Both the position numbers and the translations under genes were made by a program. From positions 558,001-622,000 of the forward strand of contig NW_025941719.1 of the NCBI RefSeq assembly GCF_000764305.2: DNA of 64,000 bases, given 5' to 3'. Below are positions 48,701-60,700 of this stretch, piece by piece. The notes below the pieces were generated by a model. It did not search any database. It had not been told where the DNA came from and saw nothing but the letters and a program-made list of their open reading frames with translations. Position 1 is the first letter of the stretch. Each line of letters starts with the position of its first letter. The DNA is from Hyalella azteca (taxonomy: Eukaryota; Arthropoda; Malacostraca; Amphipoda; Hyalellidae).

Positions 48701-51700
48701 ATTTGTAGAGAAACATAATTGCTGCAAATTGAAATGGTCTCATTCGTCAAAGAGTAAAACAAACTTCATTGAATCATGAAATAATTTAACACTGCTCCAC
48801 TTAACTAAACTGTTCTATTCTCTACTTTATTAGCGATATTTAATTAACAATTATTAGAAAACCTGCACCACAATTGAAAAATTACCAACACGTTTGAATG
48901 CATCGGAACAAATATTTGGCACATGTAAAAGTGCAGTTTCCGATTGCCTGTGATGTAACAATTATTTCTGAAACATTTTCTAACTCTTTAATATTCATAT
49001 TATTATACATTGTAAACATTTTCTACGTTTACGTTTTTTAACGACGTAAAATTGCAATTATTTTGTAGTCTAAGATCAATGTGTAGTTCTGCTTTCTAAA
49101 TTAGATTTTGTTTGATACGTCAAATAAAATGACCAGCGTTATAGTATCACTTCGTGCATTAACATAATTTTAGATTAAAATCTAACTCTTTCTACCTTAT
49201 TAGTTAGTGTGGAACTCGTTACACGAGTTTACTCTACTCGATCAGCATTGCTCATGTTTTCTCCAGCGTAGAGGAGGTGGTTAGAAGTGTTACGTGTGCT
49301 CTCTGCTCTCATTCTTCCTCTTTTGCGACAATTACTTTTATTCTTTTCTGTAGAAACTAATCTAATAGAAACTAATCTAATCTATCTTATTATGATAGAA
49401 ACACTCGGTTTTGAAATTTTTAAGTTCTCGAATTTTAATGGTTTTATTAGTAATTGTGCATCTATTAACGACCGGTAACTTTGTAACCGAAAATATTCAT
49501 TCTAGTTTAAATTTTCCGTTCCGTTATTTACGACGAAATATTTCATTCTAGGTACAAAACTTTTCATATACTTCAATATTTGAGAATCTAAATTGAAATC
49601 TGCCGACTTAATTAAGAAATATTAAATCCTGCCGTAGAAAGAGTCACTGATTCACATATTAGTATAGAATAATAATTATTTGGAGTAGAAAGGCTGATCT
49701 GATGCTCATCCTTATTCCGATTAAAATGATAAATAATTAAACTATACAAATTGAAAAGTTCAATTAGAGCACCCGGCATCTTTTTACATTGTTAACGCTC
49801 CATGTTATTAAATATAAAGGTCATGTCTCTTTACATTGTTAAATTTCCATTTTATTAATTCTAACGATCATACTTCGTAGTGCACCGAACAATCTTCGAT
49901 AATTCCCATCATTTGAAAATGGGTCATGATCACTTATTTTTGATTCCTCACATAATCATGAGCAAATCTTTTAACAGAACATAAATTTTTTCCTGTATTA
50001 CAATGCTGCAACACTAGTAAATTACTACGGTATGCGAAGTGGAGTAATAGATTAGGCATATTTAACAATTAAAAAAATTATTATTGAGATTTTTTAAGTT
50101 TGAAATAACAAAGATATTTTTTGCTTCATCAATCAAGTTAAGAAATTCAGCTGCAATTATTTGCGCCAGTTCTTATTCCACAGTCATTTGCATAACCTGA
50201 TTTACAACAATTGGAACAATTTCCCCCCTTCGTGTGACCCGAAGAAGTTATTGAGACTTCACAAAAAATACCGTTGTTGATTTTTGTACTGGTTCGGCTA
50301 AAGCAACCGCACAGATGACGCAGCAGAAACTTCACAGCCCAACGATACACAAATAGAAGAATTTCTTGCTGGAACAAACATAACCTCGACTCCCATGAGA
50401 GGTCAAGAGGGGTTTCTTCGGGACAAGAATGAAGGGCCAAGTGAAGAGCTGGCGGGCGACTCGTTTCTGCTGGAAGAATATACGTACGTGGCGGCGGGTG
50501 AAAACATTTCTGGAAATAACTTCACCAAAAATGTACTGGACTCAAGAACGGACCTTTCTGTACGGGACGATGCCAAGCGCAAAAAAGGGAAGCACAAGTC
50601 GAGGCTGTTGCTGATAAGAACCAACACTGGGTGCGTGTCGTCTGTACATAAACCCGTACTTTTTGAAAAAGGATCGATAATAAACAAAATTTCACCAGGT
50701 GTAAAAGAAAAAAAAAAAACGAGATGAGAGGCACTCAACAAAATCTCAGCGTCTAAATTACTGATTAACTAAATAACCAGTTCTCAATAAGCGTGGTGTA
50801 AGAGATTGGTCTGTCCGAGATCTCGTTTAGAATCCTGCTCCCTCCCAGCCCCGATTTCATTTGTTTTGAGCCGCACGTGACACTTCCAGCCATCCTTGTG
50901 ACTCGTGTTCCCGATATCTGTATAGCTGTCTTTAGCTCTCAATTTCTCTCTCTTTCTCTTTCATTCTGGCTTTAACTCACCCGAATGTTTTCGAACACTG
51001 ATCCAAACCTTACATGTGCTAGTCTAAACATTCAATCGACTCCCTCTCAGGACAGATCAACTCTTCCACTTATTCGCTCTTGATAAGTTTTCACGTTCCT
51101 CTCGTCTTTCGTTATTTTTTCTTGTCTTTCTTGTAAAAAGGTATCTTTGTTCGAAAACTACGGGGTTATCCTTGAATAAATAGCTGCTACTCTAGAGTAA
51201 GGCGTAGTCGTTGTTGTTGCTGGTGCTGCTCATATGTGTACGTTGACACATGCAAGTAGTAATCCCAGTATAATGCATTGACGGCTTGAGTCCCAGTAGC
51301 TTGATTATCCAGTGTAGATTTATTGATCATAATTCCTCTCATTGAAAAATAACCAATGTGATGATACATGCTTAGCTATTACTGCAACCTTCCTATTGAG
51401 AATATGAAAATTGATTTCACCATAATAAAATATCTACAAGCGTTTGGGTTAATCTGTCATATGGAATAATTTTTTTAATTGGTTGCCTGATTTTAAGAGA
51501 TCAGGCAATAATTTTGTAACTTATAGTCTTGGAAGAATAACAATTAGTTATAGTTGGTTAGTCCATTTATATTAACCAGAACCTGTTCAGAAATATCCAA
51601 TATTTTGTGTTTGCTGCAGATATGTCTTCACTATCGTAAGCTACCTCATCGGAGTCTTCATTTTCGCTACAATCGTGGGTGAGTAAAAATATTAGAAACT

Positions 51701-54700
51701 GCGTTGGCAAATATTGGAGTAATATTCTACCAATATATAGGTCTCAGAAAATATAGAACAAACCTTTGCTAAATTAATTCGCTGGCACAAAAATTATTAA
51801 CGAAATTATTCTCTAGTAAAATGTAAAATTTACAACTTTTATTAAACTTTCAATTGGATGATGAAAAAAATGTATGTACCACTGAATAATATTTATACCG
51901 TGAGTGCTCGCCGTGGCAAAGGAAATGATTTAATGTCTTCGTGTTCTTATGATGGTACATTATTCTTTTTTGATTTTCAGGACAAGTTGGCAACGTCATA
52001 ACCAACAGAAACGCCAACAGGCTGGAGTTCGAAAGATTATTGGTGCGTACTTAAACTGCTGGCAGGTATCAATTAAAATATTTTCTTTAATATGAACTTT
52101 GTTCATTTTGTCACACTTGAATAGAGTAAAAATATCGTACTAAAAAAGTTATCGTTGCCTTGAATTAAAAACTAAACAGTTAAACGAATAAAAATTAAAT
52201 AGTTATTGGAATTTTGTTAACATTGATGTCAACGCGGGGCTGTAATTAAGCATGTTAGACTGAGTATTAATCAATTAAACTAGAAAATTTTCACCAAATG
52301 GGGGGTGACAAATGGCATGTTAATCGATCACAAGTCTCTAATTTCTATATATACCACATATTTTTTATTTCCTCTATTTATCAGTTTGGAACTAGGATAC
52401 ATCATCAATTACATTTTAAGTTAAAAAAAAACGTTTATTTTTAAAGCGTATTCTAATTTTCCATCCCTAAAAATGTTCCTGTGAATTAACATCACTCTGT
52501 ATATTTACGAACAGGATGGCGCAAAGCTTTACATGCGGCATCACAAAGTGCCTCGTGAAATGCAGAGGCGCGTGCAGAGATGGTATGACTACTCCTGGTC
52601 CAGGTCAGTCATAATAATAATAATAATAATAGAAAAGCAAATTAGTATTTACGTAACTTAAGTTAAAGTCACATGCCCCCTTCATATTATAAAGTTCGAA
52701 AAAACAAAGATTTCAGTTATCAATCAACACTTTTGACTCCTCAACGCTTCTATCAAAAAAATATATAATGTTACCTTCTACAACGCTTCTTGTATTAACT
52801 TGAGTTGTTTTCATCCCCTCGAGGCATCGAGCAAAAAAACTATTCCCTGTGAAGCCATGTCCTCTAAATTAGCTGCCACAGCAGAACTTGATCTCCTAAA
52901 AAAGCTGTGTCAGTCCGGTATCCTCTCCAAGATGAACCAAAACCGAACATAAACCGAAACTATAACGTAAAGGAGAGCGGAACATATAAAAGTAACATTG
53001 CAAACAAGTTTAGGTGAAAAAATTCTTGAAAATTTTTGCTCATTTCGATGAGAATGTTGCGTCACGTGGACATTCGGTGATGACATCAACGTGAAATTTT
53101 TTCGGGAAAGGTTTTTTTATCCAACTTCGGAGACGAGAAGCCAACCAATGAGAAGCTTGATTGGAAAGTCCTCGATAAAACCCAATTAGTTGAGCCCTAC
53201 ACGCACGGGACTAATTGCGCAGCAAGCTACACTCTCCCCCGATACTCTTCATCTCTAACCTAACCTCGCACATGCATATAATTAAAAAAATATCGATCGA
53301 GAATCACCACTATATTTATTAAAATTTGAGTTTTGGCGCATGTGGAAACATTTAGAATATTCGGTTTAGTTACGACAAAAGCATTTGTTTGTATTGATAG
53401 GGAATTGTTGTTTCCATTGTATTAGTAGCATCATATCCTGGACTCAAAAAGTAAGAATAATTTCAGTTAAGTTCGATGAAAATTTCTAAATTTATCTAGT
53501 AACAAATGCTACGGTATCGAATAAGATCTAGAAATGGGATTGAGAAGTTTATAAAAAAGTTCTACTTTAGCCTTAAAACAAAAATTAATTTATTTTGCGC
53601 TCAAGTGTCATCAGGACAGGATGATGGCTTACCAAAAAAGACTAATCGAAGCCATTAGTGCTTGGAATTGTTTTTATCCAACAGAAAATATATTTTGCCG
53701 ATTTCAATTTATTTTTAGTTTCACATGCACAAAAGGTTTTTAGCAGCTACACGTCACTGCTTTTGTAAAAGTTGCAGAATATTTATCTCTTCAATTAGGC
53801 CGAAAGTTCAATAAAAGTTGGATTATTATAGAACGCATCATAAAATTCATTGGGCCTTTTCACAATGAATCATTTTTTGGCAGAGGCCGAATACAAGGTG
53901 GAGGCGACATCAATTCGGCTCTTGGACTTCTGCCAGACAAACTGCGGACAGAACTCGCTCTCCACGTCAACCTGTGCACACTTAAAAAAGTCAGTTTTGT
54001 TAGAGAACTCAACTCTTAAACTTTAAGGCTAACATTTTATATTCTCACACACCGACTAGCCATGTATTTTATACAGAAAATGAGAACAGTAACTGTGCAT
54101 GCCTATCTAAAATTCGAGTAAAAATTTTTATCTTTCATGGAACGCGAGAACCACTGAGATTTTTGACGCAAATTAAACAGTGATTAGCACCAAGTCCGCA
54201 GCATTGCCTGAATTCGGGTTGATGCAAATGATGTTAGTTTGTGTGTTGTAGTTGATAGTGGGACAGAAATTAGCTTGATCTCAGAAAGTGCCATTGGAAG
54301 ATTGCGGGAAAGAAATACACTACTATTTATCCATAATGAGTACCTATGTGAAGTTGTAGAGCCTTTTCATGAATATATCCAGTATTCACCCTTTACGCTC
54401 ATGAATGTCGATTACAGGTGAGCATCTTCAAGGAGTGTCAGCCAGAGTTTCTTCACGACTTGGTCCTGAAGATGAAGGCTTACATCTTCACTCCTGGGGA
54501 CCTGATCTGTCGAAAAGGGGAGGTCGCAAGGGAAATGTTCATCATCGCTGATGGTATCTTAGAGGTCATCAGGTAAATAAATATTATAGAAGAATTATTT
54601 CAAGTTTCATCATGCTGATGATAATTTTATTTTATTATTTTCTGAGTAAAATCAAAGATAATTGATGAAACCAAGCAAGACATATCTAATCAACAAGATA

Positions 54701-57700
54701 GCGCATTCATATTTAATAGTTAAAATTCATCGAGCTTCGAGCTTATCAGAAATTTGTTATATATTAAAAGTATATTTCTTAAGAAACTGTATAGATCGTG
54801 AGCAAGTTCTTCCTGTAACCAGATATCTAATGGAAACATGTCACTCACCATAGAGAGTGATTATAAAATTAATTATTTTTCAGTGAGACGGGAAAAGTGC
54901 TCACGACGATGAAAGCTGGTGATTTCTTCGGGGAGATTGGAATATTAAATCTGGATGGATTAAACAAGTTAGTAGAAGTATTTAAGTGTGTGCTTTACAA
55001 CGCTTTATTACATAAACCTTAGTGCGTTAAATGTTAGTCGTGCGAGCGTTACTTTCAACATTTGCCATATGAATTCAAATTTTTAAGGAAGCTCGTAACA
55101 TGAAAATCAAAGTTTAAATTTTAACCTGTTTTTGGTCCCTGTTTCATAATTGTTTTAGAGATTATATGATTTATTACAAGGCTAGGTTGCTCTGGAAAAA
55201 TGTATGTAAGTTTTTTAGTTTTTCTCATCATATTAAGCATTTTTTTTTAATTTCAGACGTACGGCTGATGTGAGGTCAGTGGGATACTCAGAGCTCTTCA
55301 GTCTGTCTCGAGAAGACGTACTCACTGCCATGAAAGACTATCCAGAGGCCCAGGTAAACAATTAATAATAATTCCTCAGAATTTAACATGTTAGCGAGCC
55401 AGCTTTTGGCCGCGCATTTAGTTGTAAGCCGCCATATTTATTCAAGCAAGGCTGGAGATTAATAAGTGTATAAATCTTTTTTAAGGAAGTACTTGGTGTC
55501 AGTAGCGGGATTTCTACATGAATAATTTTCATTATACGGCTGTAGAAATAAATGTTATTGCTATTCGGCTGTTGAAAGATTATTTACTATAAGCATAGGT
55601 CGGCTTCTGTGTACTCCTAGCGGTTTCAAAATTCGTCTCTTTTAGACTCTGATTGTGCATGGGCTCATTTTTCGAATGATCTCAACCCTGTATGAAGTCA
55701 CAATATTCTCTCGTTTGATTAAATACATTTTATGTCACTCACAATATTATAAATTGTTGTTCATCCTCGTAGGGGGCCCACGGGCAGAAACCGGGACAAG
55801 TTAGGAATGTAATTTTCCTGCTACAACATCATTTATGTCATCATTCATGTCACACTTGTCCTTATCAGGAAATAGATTGAATTTAATAAACTATAAATGT
55901 ATCATTTGTTGCATTATTTTAACAGATTTTAATTAGAAGGCCGATGTAAGGATGTGATGTGCAGATAAAATAATAATATCAGCATACACGTGAAACGTAT
56001 TAAAAAATTCGCAGATGGTATTAAATTTTAATCAGTGGTTGTACAATTAAAACTAAAAAATTTAGTTACGGTAGTTCCATTCAAGCTAACCCAGCTTACC
56101 TAGACTTTGACTCTCAATTGCCTGGCGAATGTTTAGTAGTTTCACAGTTACGAAGAACGAACTGCACTCTCATAAAGATACAAATTAATGAATTCTCATT
56201 GAACTCAATGAATTTAATGAATTCTCATTCTCAATGAATTTTCAAACTGGCAGGAAATCCTGCAAAGCCTGGGCCGCAAGCGCCTGATGGACGCGCGCCA
56301 CAACAGCAAGAGCTGCTCGTCCTCGAGTAGCAAGCACGACAGTCCGTCCCCCACCCGCGAGAACGGCCCCGAGGAGAAGCCCACCAAGCGCATCGTCAGC
56401 AAAATACGCTCTGACGTCTCGGCCTTCAGAAACGCCTTCAGGAAGAGCAGAGCAATGACACGGTGCGGATAAACTGATGTATAAATTGTACGAAGTATAA
56501 TGACGGAGAGTTATAGTGTTTGTGAGGATTTGATAAGGTTTTTCCAAGCATGTATTATTGAAGGCTCTACCACTTCAGGAAGAGCAGAGCAATGACACGG
56601 TGCGGATAATCTGATGTTTAATTTGTTTTAAATATAATGAAGGAGAGTTATAGTGTTTGTGAGGACAATTTGACGTATAATTTGTTTTTAGTATAATGAA
56701 GGAGAGTTATAGTGTTTGTAAGGCTTTTCCAAGCATGAAATTATTGAAGGCTCTACCAAGCATGGAAAACAAATCTGCATTAGGCTTAAAGTAGATTTAG
56801 GTTAAAAGAAGAGCAGTTTTGATAATCATTAGAAGGAATAAGCTTAAGGATAATTTTATTTTTCTTCATATAGGAGCGGTAGTCAATAATTTTTTTCACC
56901 AAAGCAAGACTATAATCTGAGTTTCATTTTGTGTGGTTGCGAAATAATTATAATTGTTTTATAATCATTATAAATGCATTGTGCAAAGTTATAAATGACT
57001 GTGATTTATATCAAATAACACTTTTTTATAAGATTATTAAGATTAAAGAGGCAGGTTGAAGAATGGACAATTTTAATTGTGATGCTCGATAATAAGAGGC
57101 GTATTTTAACAGTAGACCCGTTCTGACATAAAAAAGCAATTAGTTTTTCATAAAATAATTTTTTGCTTAGAAGACCATCCTTTACCCCACTTTTGTTCAT
57201 AATTCATAATATTGAGCAATTTATTGTATCATGGGGCTGGCTTGTGTATGCCATCGGCAAAGAAGCTTGTCGCATGATTAGACACTTTCGTAAAGAACGA
57301 TTCTTGTGACAACAAGAAACTTTTCAGCTAAGGACGAAACCGTGAATCATCTGTTCTCGTTCACTTTACAGTTTACTATTTAAATTTAATCATCGGTGAT
57401 TACTGAAGGGACTCCCACTTCGTTCCTAATCATGAATGCTTGTGCAGCCATCTTTAAATGCCCTGACACATGTTCGCACCATTCCATCACTCATGATGTG
57501 TTTACCGTACACCTCACTGATTTGGTGATTTATATCTACGGATTTGAAGCCTTGGGCACAGAAAAACGCACACACTTCGCAGTCGGCAGGATTTTCTATA
57601 GCTGAAGGCATTTGAAATCACGTACACGATGTAGACTCGATCGGAAGGTTCTGTACTGGCGTCTGTGGCTTCCAAACCGTTGTAGCTACACAGTGCACCT

Positions 57701-60700
57701 GTGCTAAACGGCGGCCGCAGTGCTACGGCGGCGTAATTTAAAAACAAAACTTACTCTTAAACATGCCTCGTAATCTATAACTCGTTGATGAATGTTCTCG
57801 TCATTATATTTCTGAACATTTCAGAGAAACTGAGGCAGTTGAAATGGAATCAATAGCCATTGACGGGAAAAGCAACGCGATGAGCGACACACCCGTCGTC
57901 AAGAGGATCCTCAGGTACAATGCGTCTTTAATAACAATTTTTTTCAATCATTTCACAGTACCTTCTCAGTTGATAGCTCCTTCCAGGTGTAACTATTGTG
58001 GCAAACATTACGAATAAATGCAAAATTCTGCGACCAACCATCCAAAGGAAATGCGAAATATTAATTTTCTGATAAATTTTAAAGAATCTACTACGAGTTA
58101 CAGTAAAAATATATAAAAATTTAGTGTAATATTCCTTTTTGGTAAAATTCACCACAAATTTTGATGTAAAATAAATGAGGTATTAAATTACATTACATTT
58201 TAATGATAAATTCGAACAAGAATCTCGTCTCTCAAAGATATGCTCGAGATGATAAACCCGGTAGCTTGGCTACTTTCGCTGATGTTCATTGAAATGTTGT
58301 TTTCGTTCAGAAGATTCGGTCGAGATGAAAGTGGTTGCAGCAGCGACACGTCAAGCGGCATCGTGCGCGGAGTGCTCAAGAGGATGTCACGGGTGACGAG
58401 CGACGACACTCACCCTGCGACGACCCAGCGAAGATCGTCCATGGATGAGCCACAAGGAGTGTTGGGAGCCGGGCTTCCGTTGATAGAACGTCTGAGACTC
58501 CTCAAGGAAAAGGAAGAGAGGGAGGAGAGAGAGCGCGCAAGTAAACCAGTTAATAAACTGAAAGTTGAGGTGGTTGAAGAGGAACCTGAAGTTATAGGAG
58601 CGGGATTACCTCTGTTCGCGAGGCTGAAGCTCCTGAAAGCAAAAGAAGATCGACTAGAGAGGGAGAGGCAACAGTCGGAAAAAGCAAATGCCTCCAGGCT
58701 TACAAGGCCCGCAAGATTCCTTCCCACTTCGAGTATAGCAAAAGAAACTACAGTGGTTTCTGTTCCATCATTCGATTCAAGTAAAGAAACGAAAGTTTCC
58801 ATTATGGCCTCAAATAACGATACAAATTCGAACGAAACCGTAAAAGACAAAGCGTGTGATGCTTCCATGACCAATATTACGGCAAAGAAAACATTAGGAC
58901 CACTCAAAGCCTTAAGAAAGGCGGTACTGGAGAAAAATCCAAATGGTGATCAAATCATCCTACCAGACACTATTGGAGGCACCACAATCAACGATCTGAA
59001 TAAAGACACGAATCCTAAAGTAGAAAATAAAGAAAGTAATAATGGAACGAGCAACGAAAAATCATCCGAGGATAATAAGAGCTTTAGAAGGGAGCTAACA
59101 ATCCCAACGATAACAACTGATGATGCTCCCGCTATGCCAAGTTTAGACTCGACGATTGCTGGCAAGGTTGATGACCCCGAAGACCTGCCAAAAGAGGGCG
59201 TTCAGAGAAGTGATAGCTTTAGGCGGGCAATGGGAGAAGGCCTATTCGGTTCTGAGAAAGACATGAATATAAAAAAATGTGAAGTGGACACTGGCTCTAA
59301 GGAGCGCAAGAGATCATTCTCGTCTACATCGTCAACATCCTCTTCTTCGTTATCCAAGAAAGAAAGCAGCGATGAAAAGGTGACGGATCCCCCAACACAC
59401 AATGAACAGCCTCAGACAGTGGAGACCAAAACAGACTCTGAAAAAGACAATGTCGTTGTCAAAGAAATTAATACCAAAGATGACGGGTGTTTGAAAGAAA
59501 ACTTGGTAACCCAACCAATCCAGCCGAAGTTTTTGAAGGTAACCAATGATGGGCATCTTTATTTTGCATTTATTTTGACAACATTAATTTTTTCAGGGCT
59601 AGTGCCAATTTATTTTGCTAAATTTATGTATTATTTCTTAGTTAAATGGGAACTTAGCCAGTTAATTTTTCATTAATCGTAAGTGACATTCTTTTTGCAT
59701 TCAATCAATTAATATTGCCTTTGCAGGTTCCATCGGATGAAACTCCTCCTTCGCTTTCATCTCCCGAAAGCAGCGATACCGCGGAACGGAGAGTTCTAAA
59801 GAGCATCCTGAAGAAAATGTCCAACCAGGAAGCTAAGAGCGAATTCATGCGTGTTTCCGACTTGAGAAAGCTGATGCGAGCTCCTACCGTTGAAGGATAT
59901 GCCGCCCGCCGAGCCAAGTTTAATAAATCAGTTTCTTTCCAACGGAAAACTTTGAACTCTCCTCCCTATACTGGCACCATCGAAGATGCTTTACGAAGAA
60001 ACAGCACATCTGAAGACGGTAGACTTTCACACAGTTTAATGCGACAGACATCAGTAACAAGTCCTTCATCCAACCAAAGAGGACGAAATGCCATCAAATT
60101 TTCGGAGCCGAAGGATGGACTGTCGGCTGACAGTATGAGTAAACTCATCACTCGTTTGGGGTCGGCTGGGAAAGATCCGCGTCCCATCTCTGAGTCCGAG
60201 GCACTTGCCCATGGCGTTGGGATCATCTTGCAAAATAAGATGGTACAACATAGGATGTTATCAGAGAATTTGCAATGCAGCTGAAAAGCTGGACTTTAAA
60301 CTTTTCAATATCTGTATTTTTACAATTTTGTATGTGCTTTTTCTTTGGCTTCAAGACAATATCAAAACTGCAATTAATATTCAGGTTAAATCTTACATTT
60401 CAGTTATTAAGTAATCATAGGCATGTGATAGGTAACTTCAAGCTTTCAAGAATAGCATAAGTTCATGCAAATCCAAACTTCTCCACCTCCAGCCTTGAGT
60501 TGTATGCACAACTTGTCTCTGAGCATGACACAATAGACTCTTAATTAATGCATTTGCCTAAATTTCACGCATATATATCATTACCCATTGCAGCTTGTGT
60601 TTATCGTTAATACAGGCTGACATCGAAAGCGCTTGGGAAACCCGAATGGCTGCTTTACACCAAGAAATTGTCGACAGAGACGCCACCATCCGAAGACTTG

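Noticed and set aside
52866..52960. Short open stretch reminiscent of a reverse-transcriptase N-terminus ([15 protein letters not shown])
   Set aside because: Too short, no catalytic motif, and upstream of the retropepsin relic in the wrong order for a retrotransposon.
58410..58907. Minus-strand open frame of 165 codons in exon 17
   Set aside because: Shadow of the plus-strand channel tail; Leu/Ser-rich because it is antisense to Lys/Glu/Arg/Ser codons.
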